A DNA stretch of 64,000 bases, from the NCBI GenBank assembly GCA_025998955.1, contig AP024676.1, positions 3,720,001 through 3,784,000 of the forward strand. The letters are read 5' to 3'. This DNA comes from Candidatus Roseilinea sp. GTDB taxonomy: Bacteria > Chloroflexota > Anaerolineae > J036 > Brachytrichaceae. Of the stretch, positions 50,846 to 59,465 are shown one piece after another (positions within the stretch are counted from its first letter, which is position 1; every line of letters starts with the position of its first letter). Under the pieces are notes generated by a model. It worked only from the letters and a program-made list of their open reading frames with translations. It made no database searches and had not been told where the DNA came from. The position numbers and the translations under genes were made by a program.

Positions 50846-52534
50846 ATGCCCCAATCGCAACGGCGTCACTTGCGCGATTCGACCGGTCGGCGGCGGCGTC
50901 GCTTCATCCGCCCCTCGGTCATTTTTCACCCCAATTTGCTCGATGGGATCAACCTGATTGCCGACGCGGTGAAGCCGACGCTCGGACCGTTGCCGCGCGT
51001 CGTCGGCATCGAGAGCATGACGCGCGACCGGCCGCCGGAGGTGCTCGACGACGCCGCGACCATCGCCCGCCGCATCATCCAGATCGCCGATCCGACGGCG
51101 GATGTGGGCGCGATGATGATGCGACATGCGCTTTGGCGCATGCACGAAACCTGCGGCGACGGCTCGGCGACGATGGCGACCATTGCGCAGGCGTTGGCGC
51201 AACAGGCGGCGAAGGCCATGGCCGCCGGCGCCCATCCGGCTTTGCTGCGCACGGGCATCGAGCAGGGCGTAGCGCAAGTATGCACGGCGCTGCGCGCCGG
51301 CGCGGTGCGCCCGATGAGTGGACGGCGCAGCCGCGAGCTGTTGGCTGCTTTAGCCAGGTCCGTGTGCCACGACCCGGAGCTGCGCGACGTGTTGGTGGAG
51401 ATCGTGGACATCCTCGGCGCCGACGGCGCGATTCAGGTCGTCAACAACGACGCGCGCCGCGTGGATCGCGAGTACATTGAAGGCGCGATGTGGGACTCGC
51501 CGTGGCTGACGACCGGCTTCGCGACCGATGCTGCGCAGTCCATCGCCCGCATCTCCGATGCCGCCGTGATCCTGCTCGATGGCAAGCTCGATTCAGCCGT
51601 GAACGTGCTCGAGGGCCTCAAGCGCCTCTACGACTTGGGCCATCGCAGCGTGCTCATCATTGCCGGCGACTTGAGCGACGAAGCCAAAACGGTGCTGATC
51701 CAGGCCAAGCTGAGCGGCGTGATGAGGATCCTGCCGGTCAAAGCGCCGGGCTTCGATGCCAAGCGTGCTGTGGCGTTGCAGGATTTGGCGGCGCTTACCG
51801 GCGCGCGCGTCCTGTTTGGCGATGCCGCTGCGTTCGCCAGCCTGGCGCCGGAGGATGTCGGCAGCGTGCGCCGCGCTTGGGCCACGGCGCGCCAATTTGG
51901 GATCATCGGCGGCAAGCGCGACCCGATTGCGTTGCGAAACAGCATTGCCTCGGTGCGCCGGAAAATTGATGACACGCTGAACCTCGATGAGATCGCCGAA
52001 CTGCGCCTACGTCTGGGCCGGCTGTGTGGTGGGCTGGCGATCGTGCGGGTCGGCGGGGCGACGAGCAAGATCCAAGAGAGCCGCCGGGACGAGGCGGTGC
52101 GCTTATCGCGGACGTTGCAGATGGCAGCCGGGCGCGGCTACGTAGCGGGTGGGGGTGCAGCGCTGTTCAAAATAGCCCAGACTTTGCTGAACGACGCAGA
52201 GCGTAGCAATGGCCGCGCAGATGATATAGCGTTCGGTGTGCGCTGTCTAGCGCGCGCGCTCGAATCGCCGCTGATGACGATCGCAGGCAACGCCGGCTTC
52301 GAAGCCACGGAGGTCGCCGACCAGGTGCGCGCTGCATTGCGCGCCGATCCGCATGCCCATCATGGATTCGATGCGCGCAGCGGCCGCGTCGTGGATATGA
52401 TGGCCGCCGGCATCGTGGACTCGGCGGAGGTGATCGAGCGCGCGGTGCGCGTGGCCGGCAGCCTGGCCGCGACTGCTATCACGACCGACGCCGTGGTGCA
52501 CCATCGCAAGCCGGCGCTGGCGACGAATCCGTGA
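50846..52534 (+). CDS. Divergent GroEL/Cpn60-like chaperonin
   Basis: A 562-residue protein of the chaperonin fold. The equatorial part has NLIADAVKPTLGPLPRVVGIE, LDDAATIARRI (the D52 region) and TCGDGSATMATIAQALA in place of GDGTTT. The C-terminal AGRGYVAGGGAALFKIA aligns without gaps to the EEGVVAGGGVAL stretch of GroEL; twelve residues before this Gly the catalytic Asp (D398) is Arg. The tail lacks the Gly-Met repeats. There is no groES beside it. It could hold a substrate without fast ATP turnover, or act together with a normal GroEL. Confidence 0.85.
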   Translation: MPQSQRRHLRDSTGRRRRRFIRPSVIFHPNLLDGINLIADAVKPTLGPLPRVVGIESMTRDRPPEVLDDAATIARRIIQIADPTADVGAMMMRHALWRMHETCGDGSATMATIAQALAQQAAKAMAAGAHPALLRTGIEQGVAQVCTALRAGAVRPMSGRRSRELLAALARSVCHDPELRDVLVEIVDILGADGAIQVVNNDARRVDREYIEGAMWDSPWLTTGFATDAAQSIARISDAAVILLDGKLDSAVNVLEGLKRLYDLGHRSVLIIAGDLSDEAKTVLIQAKLSGVMRILPVKAPGFDAKRAVALQDLAALTGARVLFGDAAAFASLAPEDVGSVRRAWATARQFGIIGGKRDPIALRNSIASVRRKIDDTLNLDEIAELRLRLGRLCGGLAIVRVGGATSKIQESRRDEAVRLSRTLQMAAGRGYVAGGGAALFKIAQTLLNDAERSNGRADDIAFGVRCLARALESPLMTIAGNAGFEATEVADQVRAALRADPHAHHGFDARSGRVVDMMAAGIVDSAEVIERAVRVAGSLAATAITTDAVVHHRKPALATNP

Positions 52535-52589
52535 GTGGCTCGCGCGTCGCGTCTTACGTGATACGCAACCTGAATTTGTAACCCATCTC

Positions 52590-53375
52590 ATGCCAGCCTA
52601 TCTCTTCATGCTCGACGGCGTGCGGCCGGACGCTATCGCTGCTGCCGACTGCCCGACGCTGAACGCACTCATGGCGCGCGGGGCGTACACGATGAACGCG
52701 CGCAGCGTCATGCCTTCGATCACGCTGCCCTGTCACACATCCATCTTTCATAGCGCGCCGCCCGAACGCCACGGCATCACGACGAACGTATGGACGCCCA
52801 TGGCGCGCCCATTGCCCGGCCTGGTGGATTTGGCACGACAGCAGTTGGGCCTGCGCTGCGCGTTCTTCTACAACTGGGAGGAATTGCGCGACCTCAGCCG
52901 GCCGGGCAGCTTATCGCATGCCTTCTATGTGGACGCCAGCTACCTTGAATATGGCGATGACTTGGTGGCTGAAGCAGCAGCGCGCACGATCGCGCGTGAA
53001 CCGTTCGATTTCGCCTTCGTCTATTTCGGCACGGTGGATACCGCCGGCCACGCCTACGGTTGGATGTCGCCGGAATACCTGGCGCAACTGGAGCGCGTGG
53101 ATCGGCAACTCGCGAAGGTGCTGGATGTGTTGCCGGACGGCGCCGCGTTCATTGTTCAGAGCGACCACGGCGGCCACGCGCGCACGCATGGCACCGACGC
53201 GCCGGAAGACATGACGATTCCGTGGATTGCGGTTGGGCCGAAGATCAAGGCCGGCTACACGATTCAGTCGGCGGTGAGCCTGCTGGATACGGCGCCTACC
53301 TTGGCGCGTCTGCTCGGCGTCACGGCGCACGCCCAGTGGGAGGGCCGGGTGATGGAAGAAATTTTCGACGGGTGA
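52590..53375 (+). CDS. Type I phosphodiesterase/nucleotide pyrophosphatase
   Basis: A 261-residue metal-dependent hydrolase of the alkaline phosphatase superfamily. LFMLDGVRPDAI binds the first metal, VMPSITLPCHTSIFHS holds the nucleophile Thr (about residue 49), YFGTVDTAGHAYGW gives Asp and His, and FIVQSDHGGH closes the second site. It hydrolyses a phosphodiester such as a nucleotide or lipid head group. It overlaps the next gene by GTGA, so the two are coupled. No signal peptide. Confidence 0.9.
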   Translation: MPAYLFMLDGVRPDAIAAADCPTLNALMARGAYTMNARSVMPSITLPCHTSIFHSAPPERHGITTNVWTPMARPLPGLVDLARQQLGLRCAFFYNWEELRDLSRPGSLSHAFYVDASYLEYGDDLVAEAAARTIAREPFDFAFVYFGTVDTAGHAYGWMSPEYLAQLERVDRQLAKVLDVLPDGAAFIVQSDHGGHARTHGTDAPEDMTIPWIAVGPKIKAGYTIQSAVSLLDTAPTLARLLGVTAHAQWEGRVMEEIFDG

Positions 53376-54562
53376 GCGCCTCGACGCCGATCTCCTACGC
53401 GCAGTTCGCGACCTGGGTACAGGATGCTTTGAATCACCTGTACGACTCGCCGCGCCTTCAGGATCATCCGCTGGCCGGACTGTTGGCGGAGCGGTCGGCC
53501 ATGCGCGTTCAACGTGGCCAAACCTTGCGCCGCCTGTTGATCAACGCCATCTTGTCCATGGCACCGGAGCCGGGCACGCCGGCGCAATCGCCGGATTGGC
53601 GCGCCTACCGCATCCTAGAGCTTCACTTCATCGAGGGCCAAACGCCGGCGCAGGTGATGAGGACGCTGGGACTCGGCCGCACGCTGTACTTCAAAGAGAA
53701 GGCGCGCATGGTCGAAGCGTTGACGCAGGTGTTGTGGGAGCAGCATGCCGAGCGATTCGCGCTCGATGAAGCCCAAGCCGACGCGCTTCCCCGGAATGGC
53801 CTCGAGGAGTTGACCTCGATCCAGGCGCGGGTCGAGCATTTGAACCTAGGCCAGGTGCTGGATGAGTTGTGCGCGATGATGATGCCGCTGGCGCAAGCCA
53901 AGGGTTGCATGTTGGTCTGCGCTCCTGCCGCCGATTTGCATGTGCGGGCGGATCGCGTTTTGCTGCGACAGGCGATTGTGGACGTGCTCGGCCATGTGCT
54001 CGAGATGTCAGATACGCTCTCGCTCACGTTGGCGGGCTTCACCGACGCCCGATCGCGAGGCGTGCGCATCTCGATTCAGCCAACGCCAGCGCACGCGGCG
54101 CTGCCGGCATCGGCGCTGGCGCTGGCAACCCAGTTGATGCGCTTGATGGGTGGTGAGGTCACTGTGCAGTCGGGCGAAATTCACCTGCGTTGGCCTGCCG
54201 AGGACGCTGCGGCGAAAACACTGTTGGTCATAGACGACAACGCCGGTCTGATCCAACTCTTCCGCCGCTATCTCACCGGACATGCCTGGCGCGTGATCGG
54301 CGCGGGCAATTTGGCCGAGGCGCTGGCGGTGGCCGCCGAAACCACGCCCGATGCCGTTGTCCTCGATGTGATGCTGCCTGGACAAGATGGCTGGGAGGCG
54401 CTGCGTACACTCAAGTCGCACGAGCACACCCGCCGTGCTCCGGTGATCATCTGCTCGGTCATGCACCAGCCGGAACTGGCGGCGCAATTGGGCGCAGCAG
54501 GTTATCTGAAGAAGCCGGTGACGCAGGCGCAGTTGTTGCAGGCGCTGGCGTCTTTGGCATAG
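53372..54562 (+). CDS. HTH - degenerate HATPase - receiver fusion protein
   Basis: A 396-residue protein starting with GTG 53372, overlapping the phosphodiesterase stop. About residues 70-125 contain LHFIEGQTPAQVMRTLGLGRTLYFKEKARM, a helix-turn-helix like sigma region 4. Residues about 150-270 resemble a histidine kinase ATPase domain: ADRVLLRQAIVDVLGHVLEMSD stands at the N-box, but the Asn is missing, and LATQLMRLMGGEVTVQSG fits the last helix. There is no phosphoacceptor His. Residues 275-396 are a receiver domain with LLVIDDNAG, DAVVLDVMLPGQDGW (Asp about 331) and GYLKKPV. It may be a DNA-binding response regulator with a pseudo-kinase. Confidence 0.75.
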   Translation: MSASTPISYAQFATWVQDALNHLYDSPRLQDHPLAGLLAERSAMRVQRGQTLRRLLINAILSMAPEPGTPAQSPDWRAYRILELHFIEGQTPAQVMRTLGLGRTLYFKEKARMVEALTQVLWEQHAERFALDEAQADALPRNGLEELTSIQARVEHLNLGQVLDELCAMMMPLAQAKGCMLVCAPAADLHVRADRVLLRQAIVDVLGHVLEMSDTLSLTLAGFTDARSRGVRISIQPTPAHAALPASALALATQLMRLMGGEVTVQSGEIHLRWPAEDAAAKTLLVIDDNAGLIQLFRRYLTGHAWRVIGAGNLAEALAVAAETTPDAVVLDVMLPGQDGWEALRTLKSHEHTRRAPVIICSVMHQPELAAQLGAAGYLKKPVTQAQLLQALASLA

Positions 54563-56747
54563 ACGAATCTAGCTTATCCCAACCCGGCGCGAGGGCGTGT
54601 AGCGACGCCTCAATGGCGCGGACTAACTCACCCAGGCGGAAGCCCGCATCCTGGTAGAGGGTCAGCGCGCCGGGCAACGGTAAACGGGCGTGATCCTCGG
54701 CATGCCCGGAGATCACGATGACCGGAATGGCCGCCCAACCACGTTCGGCCATGCATCGCAGCACCTGCAGCCCGTCCATGTCCGGCATGACCAGATCGAG
54801 TAACACCAGATCTACGGCGTGTTTTTCCAATTGCGCGAGGGCTTCGGCGCCGGTGTGTGCCACGATGATCGTCTGCACAGTGGACTGAGCGCGCAACATC
54901 CGTTGCAGCAGCCGCACCATCTTCGGATCGTCGTCTACGATCAACACGGTGCAGGGCGCAGCCGGCAGTCGCTCGAGTGCTTGAAGGAGGTCTTGGCGCA
55001 GGACCGGCTTGGCCAGGAAGTCTTGGACGCCCAAAGCCAGCGCGATCTCTCGCTGGTTGGGTAGCGGACACCGCACGACGAAAGTCTCCGGAGGTGCTTG
55101 GGGGGTCGGCGCATCGCGATCTATGATCAAGGCGATCGCCTTGACCTCGGCGGCCAACTTTGCGCCGGTTTCTGGGTCGGCCGCATGCAGGGCGCGGTGA
55201 TGGCTGAGATGGCGCTGAATCGCATCGCTCACCCGTGCATCTTCGCTGGCCACGACGATCAGCCGCTCGGTATGGTCTAGGGGGACGTGCGGGCGATATC
55301 GTGCCGGTGGCATCACAGTGGCGGCAGGCATCTGGTCGCAGGGCAACGTGAACCAGAACGTGCTGCCTTTGCCCACTGTACTGGTCACCCCCATCGTCCC
55401 GCCATGCAGTTCGACGAATTGCCGGCTGATGGGCAAGCCAAGGCCGGCGCCGCTGTGCCACGTCGAAGTCGGCAGTTCAGTGGTGTGGAAGGCCTCGAAG
55501 ATCTTTGGCAGATCTCGCTCGGCGATTCCGTGCCCGGTGTCGCTCACCGCGATCCGAATCGCACTTCCGGGCATCTGGCCGTCGTCGGTCAGTGCGCATC
55601 GGATGGTGATCTGACCACGATCGGTGAAGCGGGCCGCGTTCACCAGCAGGTTGAGGATCACTTGACGAATGCGCAGCCGATCTACCCATACCGGCGGCAG
55701 GTTCGGCGCGATCTCCACGCACAAGCGCAACCCTTTCAGGTTGACGTAGTCGCGGATGGTATTCGCGGCTTCCTCGACCAGCGCGGCCAGGTCGGTGGAT
55801 TCGCGCACCAGCGACAGTTTGCCGGCCTCGATGCGCGACATGTCGAGGATGTCGTCCACCAGCGCCAGCAGGTGCTGCGCGGCTTGATAGATGGCGCTCA
55901 GATCGGAGCGATAGGCGCTGGGCAGTGCGATGCCCTCATAGCTCTCCGGCGCAGTCAACATCACTTCGCTGAACCCGACGATCAAGTTCAACGGGGTGCG
56001 TAACTCGTGGCTGACGTTGGCGATGAACTCGGTCTTGGCCCGTTCGGCATCCTCGGCCTGCTTGCGGGCAGCGACGAGGGCCGTGTTGGCGCGTTCCAAG
56101 CGATAGTAGGCTTGATCCAGGCTCTTCACCATGTCGGCCAATTGGGCGCGGTGACGCTGTGTTTCTTTCAGGGCATCGCGGGCTTCCATGAAGTGCCTGA
56201 GCGACCATTCCGTGGTCGTCGTCAGTGCCGAAGATGATGCCCAGCCGATCAGCGCACCCATCCCTCCGCTCAAGATGGCGATCCACTGCTGGGTGGCCGA
56301 AAGCGCCGGCATACCCGGCCAGTGTGCCGCTCCGATTACCAGCCCTGCCGTCAATACACCGGCCGGCAGGGCCGCGGGTGCGCCGATCAACACCACGGCG
56401 AGCAGGGGTAAAAAAGCGTAGAGGAATGCTGTATCTCCGTCTTGGAAGACGTAGAGCGCCGTGGTGACGCCGGCAGCTAACCCCAGCAGCCAGACCAGGC
56501 TCGATGCCAACATGTGTTGCCGGGATAGCCACAGGGCCAAGCCGCTGGCCGGCAAGATGCAAAACGCAACAAACCATAGCGCGCCGCCGAAGCGCTCCGG
56601 CCAGACCTGGGTGGCCACCACGTGCCAGACGCAATACGTCAGCATCACCGTCAGAATTAGCAGGCGCGTGGTACTCAGAAACAGGTCTTCGGCCGACGTC
56701 TGGAATTCTGGGTCTTTACGTCGCGCCACGATCAGCAAGTACCACAT
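54459..56747 (-). CDS. Hybrid histidine kinase with two receiver domains
   Basis: A 762-residue membrane sensor kinase. Six hydrophobic segments (about residues 27-185) have no large extracellular loop; a coiled coil follows. The phosphoacceptor box FIANVSHELRTPLNLIVGFSEVM has His at about 246, and the ATPase part includes LLNLLVNAARFTDRG, DTGHGIAERDLPKIFEAF and GAGLGLPISRQFVELHGG. The first receiver (about 495-600) has lost the phospho-Asp; the second (LIVDDDPKM...LVLLDLVMPDMDG) is complete. The last 46 residues are Pro/Ala-rich and overlap the convergent gene by 104 nt. Three GTTCAC repeats precede the start. Confidence 0.92.
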   Translation of the reverse strand: MWYLLIVARRKDPEFQTSAEDLFLSTTRLLILTVMLTYCVWHVVATQVWPERFGGALWFVAFCILPASGLALWLSRQHMLASSLVWLLGLAAGVTTALYVFQDGDTAFLYAFLPLLAVVLIGAPAALPAGVLTAGLVIGAAHWPGMPALSATQQWIAILSGGMGALIGWASSSALTTTTEWSLRHFMEARDALKETQRHRAQLADMVKSLDQAYYRLERANTALVAARKQAEDAERAKTEFIANVSHELRTPLNLIVGFSEVMLTAPESYEGIALPSAYRSDLSAIYQAAQHLLALVDDILDMSRIEAGKLSLVRESTDLAALVEEAANTIRDYVNLKGLRLCVEIAPNLPPVWVDRLRIRQVILNLLVNAARFTDRGQITIRCALTDDGQMPGSAIRIAVSDTGHGIAERDLPKIFEAFHTTELPTSTWHSGAGLGLPISRQFVELHGGTMGVTSTVGKGSTFWFTLPCDQMPAATVMPPARYRPHVPLDHTERLIVVASEDARVSDAIQRHLSHHRALHAADPETGAKLAAEVKAIALIIDRDAPTPQAPPETFVVRCPLPNQREIALALGVQDFLAKPVLRQDLLQALERLPAAPCTVLIVDDDPKMVRLLQRMLRAQSTVQTIIVAHTGAEALAQLEKHAVDLVLLDLVMPDMDGLQVLRCMAERGWAAIPVIVISGHAEDHARLPLPGALTLYQDAGFRLGELVRAIEASLHALAPGWDKLDSSMPKTPAPATTAPASPASSDNLLRPIAPPVPAGA

Positions 56748-56760
56748 GGATCACCTCGGG

Positions 56761-56793
56761 GTGAACGGTTTGTGAACGCATCGTGAACTGAAA
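56761..56793 (-). promoter_or_regulatory. Triple 11-bp direct repeat (PHO-box-like operator)
   Basis: On the minus strand GTTCAC occurs three times with exact 11-bp spacing (plus strand GTGAAC at 56761, 56772 and 56783), ending 13 bp before the kinase start. This is the form of PhoB/PhoP-type operator sites, such as the Streptomyces PHO box (GTTCACC units every 11 bp). A response-regulator target is inferred. Confidence 0.6.
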
Positions 56794-57023
56794 CGATTGC
56801 AGCGACCGGCAGGATTGTGCTATCAATTCCTACTACTGGCAGGTTTGACGCGCATTTTGCCCTCGTTGTCGCTGCATCGCAATCGCCGTTCGCCGGCGCC
56901 GCCTCTGCCAGGAAGTGGATTCGCGGAAGTGCTGCCATGCCACCATCGCGCGCATTGCGATGACCACAGTCACGGTCATCGCTCTGCTAAACCGAAGCGT
57001 AACAGAAAAAGGAGGTAGACCCG

Positions 57024-58421
57024 ATGTTCGAACGAACTCAATCCATGTCTCGGCGACGTTTCTTGAAAGCTGCGGCTTTCGGCGTCACCGGCGCACTGGC
57101 GGCCTGCGCCCCACCCGCCGCTGCACCGCCAGCGCAACCCGCTCAACCGGCAGCGCCTGCGGAAGCGCCAGCAGCGGCTGATGGTGAGCTGAAGGGCGAA
57201 CTGATCTTCTGGGGCCATGCTGACCATCCGATCTATGACGCTGGCCAGGCCTTCATGAAAAAGTACCCCGGCGTCACGTTCACCCAGGTCGAGATCACTG
57301 ACGAGCGCACCACCAAGGTCGAAGCGGCGCTGGCCGCCGGCGAAGGTGCGCCCGACCTGAACTGGCTGGAGGCGAACGAGGTACAGCTCTACGGCCGGCG
57401 TGGCGTGTTGCTCGATGTGACTGACGTGGTCAAGCAGTATGAGAAGGACCTCGTGCCGGCCAAGTTGGCTGAGGCGCGGGTGAGTGGCCGCTACTATGGC
57501 ATGCCCGGCGACATCACGCCCAACACGTTGTGGGTGCGCCCGGATATCCTGGAAAAGGCTGGCGTGCCGATGTTCGAGAAAGATGTCAAGTACGAGGACT
57601 TCCTCATCGCGGCCAAGACGGTGAAAGAAAAGGCTGATTCCAGCTTATACGTCTTCGGCGCGGATGGTGGCGGCCAGAGCAGCTTGATGTTCCAGTGCCC
57701 GTTCTACGCGCTGGGCGGTAATGTCTCCGACGAGAGCGGTGAGGAGATCCTGTTCGACCAGGGCGACGCGGCCGTTCGCGCCGTAGAATATGCCAAGATG
57801 GCCTGGGACGCCGGCGCCGGCCTGGATGCCGGCTGGTTCTCGCCGCCCTACTGGGCCGCGATCAAGGAAGGCAAGCTTGGCGGCACCTACTCGCCGCCGT
57901 GGATGCGTGGCTTCTTCGAGACCGAGGTGAAGACGCCCGAGACCGGCCAAGGCAAATGGAAGAGCGTGGTCCTGCCGATCTACGCAGGTGGCGAGAAGCA
58001 TCGCACCAACGTATGGGGCGGCGCGACGCTGTGTTCATACACCCAGACCAAAGTGCCCGACCTGGTCAAGAAGTTCATGGAGTTCACCTTCGCTACAATG
58101 GAGGGCGCACAGGTCACGGCTGACTGGGGCATCGTCCCGCCCTATCTGCCCTGGTTGACGACCAAGTTGAAGGACGTGAAGCAGACGCTGTTCAGCGACC
58201 AGACTTGGACCGACACGCTGAATGAAGCGCTCACGTTGATGCGCGAGGACTACTATCGCACGCCGGCCTACGGTCTGTCCGGCATCGCAGGTGGCGGGCC
58301 GCTCTACGACAAGTACTTCATCCCGATGATGAAGGGCGAAATCGACATCGAGGCGGGCGTGAAGCAGTGGGCGGATGACTTGCGCACCGAGAACAAGAAG
58401 TTGTTGGAAAGCCTGAAGTGA
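57024..58421 (+). CDS. Carbohydrate ABC transporter substrate-binding lipoprotein (Tat signal)
   Basis: A 465-residue extracellular solute-binding protein family 1. ATG 57024 has a perfect AAGGAGGT nine bases upstream. SRRRFLKAAAFG is a twin-arginine signal and LAACAPP a lipobox; a Pro/Ala linker follows to about residue 55. The mature part has FWGHADHPIYDAGQAFMKKYPGV and further conserved text. The gene is followed by two permeases in the usual order. The lack of an ATPase gene suggests a shared MsiK-like subunit elsewhere. Sugar identity is unknown. Confidence 0.9.
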   Translation: MFERTQSMSRRRFLKAAAFGVTGALAACAPPAAAPPAQPAQPAAPAEAPAAADGELKGELIFWGHADHPIYDAGQAFMKKYPGVTFTQVEITDERTTKVEAALAAGEGAPDLNWLEANEVQLYGRRGVLLDVTDVVKQYEKDLVPAKLAEARVSGRYYGMPGDITPNTLWVRPDILEKAGVPMFEKDVKYEDFLIAAKTVKEKADSSLYVFGADGGGQSSLMFQCPFYALGGNVSDESGEEILFDQGDAAVRAVEYAKMAWDAGAGLDAGWFSPPYWAAIKEGKLGGTYSPPWMRGFFETEVKTPETGQGKWKSVVLPIYAGGEKHRTNVWGGATLCSYTQTKVPDLVKKFMEFTFATMEGAQVTADWGIVPPYLPWLTTKLKDVKQTLFSDQTWTDTLNEALTLMREDYYRTPAYGLSGIAGGGPLYDKYFIPMMKGEIDIEAGVKQWADDLRTENKKLLESLK

Positions 58422-58444
58422 CTTGTAGCACGACAGGCGCGTTA

Positions 58445-58483
58445 GCCCGGCACCGGGTCGCTCGAATCAACCCGGTGTCGGGC
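58445..58483 (+). repeat. 14-bp hairpin between binding protein and permease genes
   Basis: GCCCGGCACCGGGT (58445-58458) pairs with ACCCGGTGTCGGGC (58470-58483) with one wobble. It may stabilise the upstream mRNA or weaken transcription, giving more binding protein than permease. Confidence 0.6.
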
Positions 58484-58496
58484 CCAGACAGGAGCG

Positions 58497-59459
58497 ATGG
58501 CGCAGGCGATCGGAACGACAAGCGCGGTTCCACAGGCGACGCGCAGCACGAAGTGGCGTGCGTTGCTCAGGGAAATGTGGAAGCATCGGGTGGACTACCT
58601 GTTCATCTCGCCGTTCTTCATCGTCTTCCTGGTGTTCGGCGTCTACCCGACAGTGTGGGGGCTGCGGCTTAGCTTGTCGCGCTGGCCCGGCGGCCAAAAG
58701 CCGATGGAGTGGGTCGGCCTGAACAATTACATCGGCCTGCTCACCAGCGATCCGCTGCTCGGCAAGGCCTTCGTGAACACGATGATGCTGCTGGGCTGGA
58801 TCTTGCCGACCGGCCTGGCGTTCGCTCTCATCGTCGCCGTGATGTTGAACGCGCGCCGGTTGCGGGGGCGCGGCATCTTCCGCACCATCTACTTCTTGCC
58901 CTTCGTCACCTCCGGCGTCATTGTTGCCATCGTGTTCTCGCAGTTCCTGGACAAGAACTACGGCTGGGTGAACTTGTTGCTGGGCAAGGTCGGCATTCCA
59001 CCGGTGCCATGGTTGACCGAGGCGATCCCTGCCCAAATTTCGGTGACGCTGCTCTTGCATTGGATGGGCAGCGGCACCAACATCTTGATCTTCCTGGGTG
59101 CGCTGCAAGCGATTGATCGGGAGCTTTACGAGGCCGCCGAGATTGACGGGGCCAACGCCGTGCAGAGCTTCTTCCGCATCACCGTGCCGATGCTGCGGCC
59201 GGTGCTGCTGTTCATGATCATCACCGCCACCATCGGCCTGATCAACCTGTATGCTCAGGTGAAGCTGCTGACGAACGGGGGCCCGCAGAACAACACCTAC
59301 ACGATGTTCATGCGCATGATGGACCTGATCGCCGGCAATCGCTTCGGCGAAGGGGCAGCGCTCGGCTTTCTCATGGGCGCCGTGATCCTGGTGATCACCT
59401 TCGTCCAGCTCCGCCTGCTGCGTAGTTGGTGGACTGTGGAAGGCAATCTCAAGGGCTGA
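58497..59459 (+). CDS. Carbohydrate ABC transporter permease, MalF/UgpA type
   Basis: A 320-residue inner-membrane permease. AGGAG lies three bases before ATG 58497. It has six membrane helices; the first is DYLFISPFFIVFLVFGVYPTVWG. The ABC-binding EAA loop reads YEAAEIDGANAVQSFFRITVPMLRPV. It pairs with the MalG-type permease that follows six bases later. The N-terminal 35 residues are cytosolic and basic. Confidence 0.92.
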   Translation: MAQAIGTTSAVPQATRSTKWRALLREMWKHRVDYLFISPFFIVFLVFGVYPTVWGLRLSLSRWPGGQKPMEWVGLNNYIGLLTSDPLLGKAFVNTMMLLGWILPTGLAFALIVAVMLNARRLRGRGIFRTIYFLPFVTSGVIVAIVFSQFLDKNYGWVNLLLGKVGIPPVPWLTEAIPAQISVTLLLHWMGSGTNILIFLGALQAIDRELYEAAEIDGANAVQSFFRITVPMLRPVLLFMIITATIGLINLYAQVKLLTNGGPQNNTYTMFMRMMDLIAGNRFGEGAALGFLMGAVILVITFVQLRLLRSWWTVEGNLKG

Positions 59460-59465
59460 TTTCAG

